Shown here piece by piece: positions 53,679 to 61,755 of a stretch of DNA of 64,000 nucleotides (positions are counted from its first letter, which is position 1; each line of letters begins with the position of its first letter). Origin of the DNA: Cryptosporangium arvum DSM 44712 (GTDB lineage: Bacteria > Actinomycetota > Actinomycetes > Mycobacteriales > Cryptosporangiaceae). The notes under the pieces are model-generated. The model saw nothing but the letters and a program-made list of their open reading frames with translations, made no database searches and was not told the origin of the DNA. The stretch is from the NCBI RefSeq assembly GCF_000585375.1, contig NZ_KK073874.1:3100001-3164000 (forward strand), read 5' to 3'. The translations under genes and the position numbers were made by a program.

Positions 53679-54095
53679 ATGGCTTCGTTCAATGACACGG
53701 TGATTGAGAACTTCCGGGCGAACGACGGCGTGCTCGGCGGCCACTGGGAGGGCAAGGAGACCCTCCTGTTGCACACGCCCGGCCGCAAGTCCGGGAAGAA
53801 CTTCGTGAACCCGCTGGTAGCAGCCCCGTTCGAGGGCTCGTACATCGTGTGCGGGTCCGGGGGCGGCGTGCCCGAGGACCCGCAGTGGGTGGCGAACCTG
53901 GAGGCGGTCGACGGCCCGGTCACGGTCGAGCTCGGCTCCCGGACCGTGCAGGCGGACGTCCGGGTGGTCCGTCCCGGCCGTGACGACGACTGGGAGAAGC
54001 TCTACGGCGTGTGGCGTGAGTACTGGCCGGACGCTGCCGACTACGAGACCAAGACCGACCGGAAGTTCCCGGTGGCCGTGGTCACGGTGCGCTGA
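53679..54095 (+). CDS. Nitroreductase/quinone reductase family protein, F420-type (Ddn-like)
   Basis: 138 residues. FNDTVIENFRANDGVLGGHWEGKETLLLHTPGRKSGKNFVNPLV and VPEDPQWVANLEAVDGPVTVELGSRTVQADVRVV form the split-barrel fold of deazaflavin-dependent Ddn-like proteins; WVANLEA is a family landmark. TAGCGT plus seven bases before ATG 53679 indicates a leaderless mRNA. The substrate is unknown; quinone reduction is possible. Confidence 0.88.
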   Translation: MASFNDTVIENFRANDGVLGGHWEGKETLLLHTPGRKSGKNFVNPLVAAPFEGSYIVCGSGGGVPEDPQWVANLEAVDGPVTVELGSRTVQADVRVVRPGRDDDWEKLYGVWREYWPDAADYETKTDRKFPVAVVTVR

Positions 54096-54113
54096 GACGC
54101 CCGAGTCGGTACT

Positions 54114-54145
54114 GAAGGCCAGGGAGCACACGCTTCCTGGCCTTC
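54114..54145. terminator. Hairpin terminator at the left edge of the helicase module
   Basis: GAAGGCCAGG (54114-54123) pairs with CCTGGCCTTC (54136-54145) around a 12-base loop, between the convergent F420-type gene and the helicase gene. Confidence 0.75.
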
Positions 54146-54195
54146 GGCGCACCGGCCGTCCCGGTCGGGCCGAGGCGCCCGATCTCGTGCCAGGC

Positions 54196-56418
54196 CTAGA
54201 CCTCGCTCCCTCGCGCGGCCACCACCAAACCTTTGTCGGCGGCATCCCTTAGGACGCCGGGAGCGCCCCCGTCGTCGTCGTTGACCAGAATGTGCACCTT
54301 CTCCTCGGCCCTGCTGATAGCGAGATAGAGAAGCGAGAGAAAGCGGGTTCTTTCCATGACCGCCTGCGGATCGGCGCTTATCTCCGGGATGCCGGCGACG
54401 ATCGCGGAGGGGAACTGAAGTCCGGCCAGATACTCCGCAGGTCCCACCACCACGCCGTGATGGCGGTTGCGCAGTGAATCGGTGTCGGCCTGGCTGGTGA
54501 TGATCGAGACATGAAACTTTCCCTGGCGTAGGCGCGCGGCGAGTGCGCTGAACCTGTCCCACTGCCGGGTGTCCACCACGGCGACCGCGATCCGACCATG
54601 GGAATACAGGTCGCGGACGGCGCGATAGATGTCGATCTCTTCGGCCGCTCGCGTGCCGCATGAGATGAGCACCGGTAGTGAACCGGCCGATCGAGCCGAC
54701 TCGATCCCAGCAAAATCTATGTCCCAGTCCTGACCCAGGTCGAAGGTCGGGAAGTTGTGGTGGATATGTTTCACCAGGGTGAGGATTTGTGGCGTGAAGC
54801 GATGCACTGAAGTGAGTTCGAAGTTGGCGACCTGGTCATCGTCCGGTGAGTCGCTCTCGCCGAGAGACGTAGTTTGATCGGCGGCCGACCCGAGAAAGTC
54901 CAGAGACGGCGACTGTCGAGGATCCATCGCCATGAAAATTTTGGGGTACACCGCGACATCGCGCGTCAGGTAGTGGAGGACCTGCCGCTCAAGCGGATTG
55001 AAGTAATGAAACTCATCCACGAAGACGAGGTCGTAGCCGTGTGAACGCCGCAAGCGGTTCCAATTCCGGCTTTGTAGAAAACCCAAGAAGTCCGACAACA
55101 CTTGATCGGACGTCACGAGCTGACGTTCGTCCAGACTAGCCATGTGTCGGCAGTAGATCTCGTAGACCACTCGCATGTCCGCTCGGCCGGCCAAGGGGAG
55201 CATCCAGGCCGCGCGTGGAACTTTGTAGTAACGGAGATCCGAACCTGCTCCCGGCCAGATACGGGCAGCGCCGAGTACCGAGCCGAATTCAACGAGGAGA
55301 TCCCACGCGAGTGCAGTCCGGTGGGTCGGTTCGGACGAATCCAACCGCGATCTCAATGCTTCGCTCGTGGCGTCTCGGTAGGTGATCCAGTCCCCTGACG
55401 TGAAGTCGGCGAGAACCTCGCGAATCTGGTCGAGCTGTTCACGCTTGCCGCTGTAGCTGTCGTCGCCGACCAGGCTCGAACCAGCACCGTTCTCGGAATA
55501 GATCGGCGCCATGTTCTGCGCGACCTCCAACAGCGGAAACACATCGAGTTCAGGAGTCGAACCGAACCCCATGGCGTCGACGATCTGATCGATCTCGGTG
55601 GCGATCGACCAGCTGTGCGTCGCCACCAGGACCCGGATATCCTCGTTGCGCTCCTTCGCGCGGAGCATCTCCCGAATTGCCTTCAGGGTGAGCGTGATCG
55701 TTTTCCCGGAGCCGGCGGGCCCACGCAGTCGGATCGACTTGCCCGGGTCGGCGGTGATGAACGCTCGCTGGTCGTCGTCGACCGCCTCCATCCATTGCTC
55801 GTAGGACCAGCCCTTCGCGACCGAATTCTCTCGTATCCGGAGCCGAACTTCGACGTCGACCGGCTCGGTACGACGCTCCTGCTCGAAGTGCGCAGCTGCG
55901 GCGGCGAATGCGATGGACCATTCTTCGTCGAAGTCCGGGAGTTCGACAGCGTTAGCTGCCTCGAATTCCTCCAGTTGTACTTCGCGCTTCGACGTGGTCG
56001 CGGCCCAGAAGACCACATCTGATCTCTTGTTGGACAGCACCTCTGCGATCCACCGGCTCCGGTTCACCTCGGGGGGCGGCACGGCAAAAAAGGCGATGTA
56101 CCTGTTGTGCTTGTACTGGTGCCAGTGGGTGGGTAACGACAGCGGTCCTGGTGTGCGGGCCCGCTCGGCGAAGTTCGTCATGCGGCTGACGACGTCGGAT
56201 CGCCTGGTCGACAGGTGCTCAGGAACAATGAGCTCCGCGTCGTTCTCGCTACGCATCACGATGATCCGCTGGGCATCCTCGCCGTCGCCTGCGGCGAGCA
56301 GAATGTCCACACTTGGCTGGTTTGATACGAAGAGGCGTGCTGATGACGGAATGGCATCGGGGCTGAGCCCGCTCGCGATCTCGCCGGCTGCGGCAACAGT
56401 CATGATCAATGGCTTCAT
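54196..56418 (-). CDS. UvrD/Rep-like superfamily 1 helicase of a two-gene module
   Basis: 740 residues. Residues 1-205 form an unrecognised N-terminal domain. The helicase core follows: Q-motif VDDDQRAFI, Walker A RGPAGSGKTI (233-241), Ia VLVATHSWSIATEI, Walker B DLVFVDEFHYF (DEFH at 468-471), III MDPRQ (498-502), IV TSVHRFTPQI (537-546), V GVVVGPAEYLAGLQFPSAIV and VI LLYLAISRAEEKVHIL. No nuclease domain is visible. The gene starts in an ATGA overlap with an unknown partner gene, and both are lower in GC than their surroundings, which suggests horizontal acquisition. It is probably an ATP-driven DNA translocase; a role in defence against phages or plasmids is inferred from context only. Confidence 0.85.
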   Translation of the reverse strand: MKPLIMTVAAAGEIASGLSPDAIPSSARLFVSNQPSVDILLAAGDGEDAQRIIVMRSENDAELIVPEHLSTRRSDVVSRMTNFAERARTPGPLSLPTHWHQYKHNRYIAFFAVPPPEVNRSRWIAEVLSNKRSDVVFWAATTSKREVQLEEFEAANAVELPDFDEEWSIAFAAAAAHFEQERRTEPVDVEVRLRIRENSVAKGWSYEQWMEAVDDDQRAFITADPGKSIRLRGPAGSGKTITLTLKAIREMLRAKERNEDIRVLVATHSWSIATEIDQIVDAMGFGSTPELDVFPLLEVAQNMAPIYSENGAGSSLVGDDSYSGKREQLDQIREVLADFTSGDWITYRDATSEALRSRLDSSEPTHRTALAWDLLVEFGSVLGAARIWPGAGSDLRYYKVPRAAWMLPLAGRADMRVVYEIYCRHMASLDERQLVTSDQVLSDFLGFLQSRNWNRLRRSHGYDLVFVDEFHYFNPLERQVLHYLTRDVAVYPKIFMAMDPRQSPSLDFLGSAADQTTSLGESDSPDDDQVANFELTSVHRFTPQILTLVKHIHHNFPTFDLGQDWDIDFAGIESARSAGSLPVLISCGTRAAEEIDIYRAVRDLYSHGRIAVAVVDTRQWDRFSALAARLRQGKFHVSIITSQADTDSLRNRHHGVVVGPAEYLAGLQFPSAIVAGIPEISADPQAVMERTRFLSLLYLAISRAEEKVHILVNDDDGGAPGVLRDAADKGLVVAARGSEV

Positions 56419-57245
56419 TGCAGACTGTCCCCCAATACGACGGAATGAAAGTCGCGCATCTCCTCGTATTCGTCAGGCAGTCCGATCGACATGAAAACGA
56501 GGGCAAATCGTTGGACGAGGGCGTGGGTGAACTTGTCTTTCAGGTGGGAAATCCGGCGATACGACGCTTGTTGCCGAGCTGCGCTGAGCACGATCTGCGG
56601 TTCCCAGATCTGCTCGATGTGTCGCAGATAGGCGAAGTATCCATCTTCGTGTGCCGGGGCAATTGCACCGAGGAACAGGGCGTCGCCCGGGGGGCTTTTG
56701 TACACTTGCCTGAGCTCAGAGATGATGGATCTGGCCACCTTGTCGCGCTTCGACTGGCCGGCTTCGAGTACCTGTGCCTCAACCAGAGTCGCTACCGCCG
56801 CCCGCAGGCTCTCTACCGGTGCGTCCATGAGGCGGATCGCATCGATAGCGGACTGCGCCCGGGCTGACTCCTGCCCGTCCAAGCCGAGGGTGGTGACGAT
56901 CGCGGCCGTGCTCTGCTCGCTGGCCCACTCCCGCGCGCGGCGATCGCTGATCGAGGTTCGGCCAACTGTATCGAAAACCGCTCTGAGATCCTTGAGTGGT
57001 CCCTTGATCAGCCGCTCGCGCATTTTGGGGACCTGCAAAAGTAATAGATATTCCTCTGCTCGCAGCAGCGGGATGCAGGTCACGCGACCCTGATGCTTCG
57101 TATGTGCGAAATCGCAGTCAGCGGTGACGACAAAGAGATGTCTGTTCCACGGAAGCGCGGCTGCTGCCGTTGCTTCAAGTATGTCGCCTTGGCGTAACGG
57201 ATGTTCTCTATTGATCTCGCAGTACTCCACATAGTGCTCGGTCAT
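56415..57245 (-). CDS. Unknown protein coupled to the SF1 helicase
   Basis: 276 residues, first gene of the two-gene module, with a strong aggggga ribosome site. It has two conserved-looking patches: LRQGDILE (17-24) followed by FVVTADCDFAHTKHQGRVTCIPLL (38-61), and a C-terminal block SHLKDKFTHALVQRFALVFMSIGLP. The QGDI plus T/SxDCD combination is reminiscent of small partner proteins seen next to ATPases in bacterial conflict loci, but I cannot name the family. A central helical part (ESARAQSAIDAIRLMDAPVESLRAAVATLVEAQVLEAG) may mediate oligomerisation. There is no signal peptide or membrane segment. The function is unknown. Confidence 0.82.
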   Translation of the reverse strand: MTEHYVEYCEINREHPLRQGDILEATAAAALPWNRHLFVVTADCDFAHTKHQGRVTCIPLLRAEEYLLLLQVPKMRERLIKGPLKDLRAVFDTVGRTSISDRRAREWASEQSTAAIVTTLGLDGQESARAQSAIDAIRLMDAPVESLRAAVATLVEAQVLEAGQSKRDKVARSIISELRQVYKSPPGDALFLGAIAPAHEDGYFAYLRHIEQIWEPQIVLSAARQQASYRRISHLKDKFTHALVQRFALVFMSIGLPDEYEEMRDFHSVVLGDSLQ

Positions 57246-57765
57246 CGTTCCCCCTGAAAGAGCAGCGCCTCTCAATGGCAAGGTAACGGATCTGTGGGCG
57301 CCCGCTCGTTACCGCTGCTTCTACTGTCTGCTCGGCTGAACAACCGGCACCGTTCGGGCTACGGTTGCCGTGCTCGAGTACAAGGGACATTGCTGCGGCT
57401 CGACGTCCGGTTCCGACCTGAATTCGTCGCAGGTCGCTACTGGTTCGCTCCTGATCGTTCGCTCATCGGTATGAGTGCATGTGATGATCGCCGATTCATC
57501 AGGTCGGGTCCATCGGGGGTGGAAGGGTTGATGCGCGAATTCTCATCGGCGCATGCTGACCACTGCCTGAATGGTTCTGGCCGCTGGATCGAGCAAGGCC
57601 GACGGCGGCGTCTTCGGTGTACCCGAGGGCACACAGTGGGCGTCCGTATGGTCCGTTCGGCGGCGGCGACCGGACAACACTGAGGGCCGGGAAGCGCGGC
57701 TTCCCGGCCCTTAGTGCGTCAGGCATGCATTCTTCTCCGCCGCACGCGCGGAGTTCTGGCGTCCC
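57246..57765. other. Gene-free interval upstream of the helicase module
   Basis: About 520 bp of mixed composition. The short open frames in it (for example 57294-57683) have no ribosome site, no family likeness and atypical residue use. It holds the promoter of the module, which I could not pinpoint, and a strong hairpin at 57683-57711. Confidence 0.6.
57683..57711. terminator. Strong hairpin at the right edge of the low-GC region
   Basis: Perfect 13-bp arms (57683-57695 and 57699-57711) with a 3-base loop. No gene ends directly before it on either strand, so it may be left over from a lost gene. Confidence 0.75.
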
Positions 57766-57955
57766 TCAGGGATGACGTTGACACGGGGACTTGTCGCCGA
57801 CGAGCCAGAAGTGGCCGAAGGGATCGATGAAGCCGCCCTGGCGATGGTTCCTCAGGGCGTGCGGCGGCGTTCAGCGGGGGTCGGGGTCGTCGACGAATAC
57901 CTCGATCGGCGTGGTCGTCCCGTGTAGTGCCCGCGGGGTGTCCCATCGGCCCTCT
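57766..57955 (-). pseudogene. Remnant of a VOC/glyoxalase-fold gene
   Basis: Two pieces of a PhnB-like VOC protein are readable on the minus strand in different frames. RALHGTTTPIEVFVDDPD (ending at a stop at 57871) matches the second beta-alpha unit, and RQGGFIDPFGHFWLVGD (stop at 57766) matches the C-terminus. The residues normally joining them and the whole N-terminal half are missing. It sits between the low-GC module and an intact VOC gene. Confidence 0.6.
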
Positions 57956-57958
57956 GGT

Positions 57959-58423
57959 TCAGCGAGGAAGAACGGCGCGCTCGGAGAGCTCGAACATGTT
58001 GCCCCAGGGATCGCGGAAGAACGCCAGCCGGGCGCTGATGTCGGCGATCTCGAACGGTTCGTTCACGATGTCGACTCCGCGCGCGCGGAGTTCGGCGAGG
58101 GTGGCGTCGACGCTCCGCACCTCCAGGCAGACGTGGTTGAAGCCGCTTTCGCCGAGGCTCGCGTCGACGTCGTCGAAGACGGTCTGGGTGGTGGCGCCGG
58201 GGCCGGCCAGGATCTCCAGGTGGAAATCGTCGTGGTCGGGCGGCAGGACGTAGGCGAGCGTGAGGTCGCCGTAGGGCCAGGTCTGCAGCACGCGCCAGTC
58301 GAGTTTGTCGACCCAGAACGAGCGCGCGTCCTCGAAGTCGGGGTAGCGGATCGCGGTGTGGTGCGGGCGGACCGAGGCGAACGGCGAGTCGGGGTTGCGC
58401 GGCGGGTTCTTCGGAAGTGGCAT
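57959..58423 (-). CDS. VOC family protein
   Basis: 154 residues of the vicinal oxygen chelate fold: VRPHHTAIRYPDFEDARSFWVDKLDWRV, then FHLEILAGP, FNHVCLEVRSVDATLAELRARGVDIVNEPFEI and FFRDPWGNMFELSERA. Candidate metal ligands are the His after RPH, the Glu in HLEI, the His in NHVC and the Glu in MFELSE. Glyoxalase- or dioxygenase-like activity is possible. It is followed by a degraded VOC relative. Start at ATG 58423. Confidence 0.88.
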   Translation of the reverse strand: MPLPKNPPRNPDSPFASVRPHHTAIRYPDFEDARSFWVDKLDWRVLQTWPYGDLTLAYVLPPDHDDFHLEILAGPGATTQTVFDDVDASLGESGFNHVCLEVRSVDATLAELRARGVDIVNEPFEIADISARLAFFRDPWGNMFELSERAVLPR

Positions 58424-58530
58424 GGCCCGACGCTAGGAAGCGGCCTCGCCGCCGGTCATCGTCCGCCGCTCCAGGTCCCGACCCCGATTATTGTCGCCGC
58501 GCACGACCGGGCCGGCCGTAGAGTCGAGCC

Positions 58531-59643
58531 GTGGACCAGCGGGAACTCCTCGCCGACGCTCTCCACGACCGGGCCGACCTGCTCGCGCCGGCCGTCTACG
58601 GAGAGATCGTCGCGCACATACCGTCGTACGAGAACGTGCCGCGGGCCGACGTCGAGGCGTCGGTGCGCGAGATCGTCGCGGACGTCTGCCGGTTGATCCG
58701 GACCGGCACCGTGCCGCCGCCCGCGAGCATCACGCAGGCGGAGGAGTCCTCGCGGGCGCGGGCCAAGCAGGGCGTGCCGATCCACGACATCATGCACGCG
58801 TTCCGCTTCACGACCGGCGCGATCCGGGACGCGGTGCTCGACCTCGGCATCGACGCGCTCGCGGTCGTCACGCTGCTGTGGGCCTACAGCGACGCGTACA
58901 CCGCGAACGTCGTCGGCATCTACCGGCAGTCGGACATCGAGGGCGCGCTGGAGCAGGCCCGGCGGGCGCAGCAGTTCCTGCTCGGCCTCCTGGACGCGAC
59001 GTTGAGCGACGGTGACCTCGAGGTCGCCGCGTCGGCGCTGCTGCTCGACCCGACCGTGTCCTACCGCGCGGTGCGTGCGCTGCCGTTGCGCGGCGACGTC
59101 GCACCGCAGCTGCGTGAACTCCAGCGCCAGGCCGCGCGGCACCCCGGGGTGAGCGTGCTGGCGGCGATCGGCACGCAGTGCGTCGGCGTGCTGCCGTTCC
59201 GCCCGGACGCGGTGGGCGACGACGTGCTGATCGCGCTGGGCCCGTCCGTGCCGCTGCCAGAGCTCGCCCGGTCGTTCCGGTCGGCGCACACCGTGCTCAC
59301 CGCGGGCACCCGGCTCGGGCTCACCGGGACGCACGCGCTGGAGGACCTGAGCTGGCGCGCGGCCGCCGCCCACGCCGGTGAGGTCAACGGGATGCTCCGG
59401 GCGCGCTACCTCGACCCGGTGGCCGCGCAGGGCCCGTTCGGTGCGCTGATCCTCGAGGCGGTGGCGGCGTACCTCGCGGAGGATCGGAACGTGCCCAGGG
59501 CGGCCCGGGTGATCCCGGTGCACGTGAACACGCTGCGGTACCGGTTGCGCCGGTTCGAGGAGCTCACCGGCCGCTCGCTCGACTCCACCGAGACGATCGT
59601 CGAGGTGAGTTTCGCCCTCGGGGTGTCAGCGCACACCGGGTGA
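58531..59643 (+). CDS. PucR/CdaR-type transcriptional regulator
   Basis: 370 residues. The N-terminal helical domain resembles the RsbRD sensor of these regulators (HDRADLLAPAVYGEIVAHIPSY; QGVPIHDIMHAFRFTTGAIRDAVLDLG), a middle GGDEF-like CdaR region follows, and the C-terminal HTH reads LILEAVAAYLAEDRNVPRAARVIPVHVNTLRYRLRRFEELTGRSLDSTETIVEVSFAL. TAGAGT plus six bases before GTG 58531 suggests a leaderless mRNA. The target may be nearby oxygenases, which is uncertain. Confidence 0.88.
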   Translation: MDQRELLADALHDRADLLAPAVYGEIVAHIPSYENVPRADVEASVREIVADVCRLIRTGTVPPPASITQAEESSRARAKQGVPIHDIMHAFRFTTGAIRDAVLDLGIDALAVVTLLWAYSDAYTANVVGIYRQSDIEGALEQARRAQQFLLGLLDATLSDGDLEVAASALLLDPTVSYRAVRALPLRGDVAPQLRELQRQAARHPGVSVLAAIGTQCVGVLPFRPDAVGDDVLIALGPSVPLPELARSFRSAHTVLTAGTRLGLTGTHALEDLSWRAAAAHAGEVNGMLRARYLDPVAAQGPFGALILEAVAAYLAEDRNVPRAARVIPVHVNTLRYRLRRFEELTGRSLDSTETIVEVSFALGVSAHTG

Positions 59644-59679
59644 GCTGCGCGGCGCCCCGGACGTGGTTACCGTCGAGGG

Positions 59680-59871
59680 GTGAACTCAACCTGTCCGGTG
59701 TGCGGTGAGGAAGGGCGGCCGATCCTGTTCGGATTGCCGTCGAAGGAGGGCTTCGAGGCCGCTGAGCGCGGCGAGTACGTGCTCGGCGGGTGCGTGTTGC
59801 CGTCGGAGCCGGTGAACCGGGCGTGCCCGAACGCCCACCGGTGGGACGACCGGTCGTCACCGCGGCCGTAG
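59680..59871 (+). CDS. Small CPxC zinc-ribbon-like protein
   Basis: 63 residues from GTG 59680: CPVCGEEGRPILFGLPSKEGFEAAERGEYVLGGCVLPSEPVNRACPNAHRW. The CPxC, GGCV and CPN pattern with spacing around ILFGLP is a recurrent small actinobacterial family, probably zinc binding. Function is unknown. The 3' end lies opposite the decayed monooxygenase gene. Confidence 0.68.
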   Translation: MNSTCPVCGEEGRPILFGLPSKEGFEAAERGEYVLGGCVLPSEPVNRACPNAHRWDDRSSPRP

Positions 59872-59929
59872 GCCGTCGAGCAGGATCCCGGCGAGGTGGG
59901 CCGCGCCGGCCGAGGCCGGGCCCGAGGGG

Positions 59930-61079
59930 TCAGCCGAACCAGGTCGTGAGGGCTCGTTCCAGCTCCGCCGGGTCGGTGCCGGCCCAGGTGACGTGGGCGT
60001 CGGGGCGGATCAGGAGGGCGTCGGCCGGGCGGTCGGCGGTCACGATCGTGCTGACGTCGACCCGGTCCTTCCACGGGTGGGCGGCGGCCCGGAGGTCCGG
60101 GCGCCCAGCCGTGCACCTCGGCCGCGAGTTTCCAGGCGAGGTTCACCGCGTCGAGCAGCCCCAGGTTGAGCGCCGCGCCGGTGGCCGGCAGCAGGTGGGC
60201 CGCGTCGCCGGCCAGGAACACCCGCCGGTCGCGGTACCGCTCGGCCTGCCGCGCCTGGAACTGCCAGCGGGACAACCGGAGCGGCGTCCCCATCGGCAGC
60301 TCCACCCCGAGCACGCGCCGGACGCTGTCGCCGAACTCGGCCAGCGCCATCGGCTGGTCGTCGTCGTACTCGACGAGTTCGTCCTCCACCGTGTTCGCGA
60401 ACAGCACCCCGTCGGTGATGCCCCCGTAGCCGAACACGCCGCCCGCGGTCCGCGTGAACCCCACGCTCAGCCGGCCGACGCCGTGGACGTCGAGGTCGCC
60501 GTCGGGCAGCCCCGGCACGGTGACCCGGGCGAGCCGGTTGACCTCGGGGTACGTGGTGCCGGGGAACGCGATCCCGGCCAGGGTGCGGACGGCGCTGCGC
60601 GGTCCGTCGCAGCCGACGACCCACCGGGCGGTGAGGCGCTCCCCGTCGCGCGTCCCCACGGTCATCGCGTCGGTGTCCTGGGTCACCCGCCACACCTCGT
60701 GACCGCGGCGGACGTCGGCGCCGAGTTCGCGGGCACGGTCGTCGAGCAACCGCTCGAGCCGTGCCTGCGGAATCGCGATCGCGTGCATCGGCGCGTCGGC
60801 CAGCCCGGTCAGGTCGACGTGCACGCCACCGAACGGGAAGCGCGGCGCCGGGTCCGGGTCGTCGGCGAGCGCGCGGAGCGGGTCGAGCAGCCCTCGATGG
60901 CGCAGCAGCTCGAGGATCCGGCCGCCCAGACCACCGGCTCTGGCGACGGTCCGCGGCTCCGGGTGCCGCTCGATCACCACCGGCCGGACGCCGGCCAGGC
61001 CCAGTTCGGCGGCGAGCATCAGGCCGGTCGGCCCGGCTCCGACGACGACGACGTCCGCATCGGTGTGGTTCGTGGACAC
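59930..61079 (-). pseudogene. FAD-dependent monooxygenase with internal deletion and frameshift
   Basis: The first ~325 residues are an intact aromatic-hydroxylase-type flavoprotein: VVVVGAGPTGLMLAAELGLAGVRPVVIER, WVVGCDGPRSAVR, RVFLAGDAAHLLPATGAALNLGLLDAVNLAWKLAAEVHGWAP. In homologues about 110 more residues separate this from the C-terminal thioredoxin-like end. Here the end, LRAAAHPWKDRVDVSTIV through TDPAELERALTTWFG (stop at 59930), follows immediately in another frame. A short repeat (gcgcccg-gac) at the junction near 60105 suggests how the deletion arose. Read-through in the first frame to 59667 gives low-complexity sequence. Confidence 0.7.
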
Positions 61080-61104
61080 GGGGACGGATTCTGCCCCAGG
61101 TGGG

Positions 61105-61137
61105 GGAGCGCCCGGAGCGGACCGCTCCGGGCGCTCC
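61105..61137 (-). terminator. Hairpin terminator after the DUF4360 pair
   Basis: Sixteen-base perfect arms (61105-61120 and 61122-61137) about a single centre base, directly after the stop of the second DUF4360 gene. Confidence 0.82.
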
Positions 61138-61139
61138 GG

Positions 61140-61751
61140 CTAGCAGCGTTTCCAGGCGAAGCGGTAGGACGCCGACGGCTCGTTGGTCCCGGCGTCCATG
61201 CTGATCCGTCCGACGACGCCGGGGCGGCCGGTGACGCTCACGTCGACCTGCAGGTTCACCGGGGTGTTCCGCCCGCACGGCGCCCAGGAGATCGAGCCGG
61301 GACGGACCACGCGGCGCAGATCCCAGATCGCGTCGAACGGGCCGGTGAGTTCCCGGTCGGTGGTCTCGGTGCGCGGAAGGCCGACGAACCACGTGCCGGC
61401 ACGCGCGGTGGCGCCCGCGCCCGGGGGCAGCGTCGCCCGGCCGCGCAGCAGGACGTTGTCGACCCCGAACGTGTAGCCGCGGACGACCGGGGCGCGGAGC
61501 GACACGATGCACGTCGAGCGTCGGCTGGTGGCGGGTACGCCGCGACCCTGCTGGGCTTGCAGAGCCGCGAAACTGACGTCGACCCGGCTCAGGTCACGCA
61601 GCCTGACCTGGGTGTTGGTGGGGCGGCAGCCGGTGCCGGCGATCGCCTGGACGCTGAACTGCCCGTCCGGCGGTTCGGCGGCCGCGGCGGCCGGAGGGGC
61701 CACGAGGGCGCCGGCCAGGAACGGAGCCAGCAGAAGTAGTCGTCCGCGCAT
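61140..61751 (-). CDS. Secreted DUF4360 protein (second of a tandem pair)
   Basis: 203 residues. Signal peptide at about 1-24 (MRGRLLLLAPFLAGALVAPPAAAAA). DUF4360 pattern: FSVQAIAGTGCRPTNTQVRL, VDVSFAALQAQQGRGVPATSRRSTCIVSLRAPVVRGYTFGVDNVLLRGRA and a C-terminal cysteine in FAWKRC. Four cysteines are consistent with two disulfides. It lies five bases after the upstream paralogue, so the two are an operon. Function unknown. Confidence 0.85.
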   Translation of the reverse strand: MRGRLLLLAPFLAGALVAPPAAAAAEPPDGQFSVQAIAGTGCRPTNTQVRLRDLSRVDVSFAALQAQQGRGVPATSRRSTCIVSLRAPVVRGYTFGVDNVLLRGRATLPPGAGATARAGTWFVGLPRTETTDRELTGPFDAIWDLRRVVRPGSISWAPCGRNTPVNLQVDVSVTGRPGVVGRISMDAGTNEPSASYRFAWKRC

Positions 61752-61755
61752 GGCT

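Noticed and set aside
57294-57683. 129-codon open frame upstream of the helicase module
   Set aside because: No ribosome site, odd composition (many Arg/Ser/Gly), no family resemblance. It ends at the hairpin by chance.
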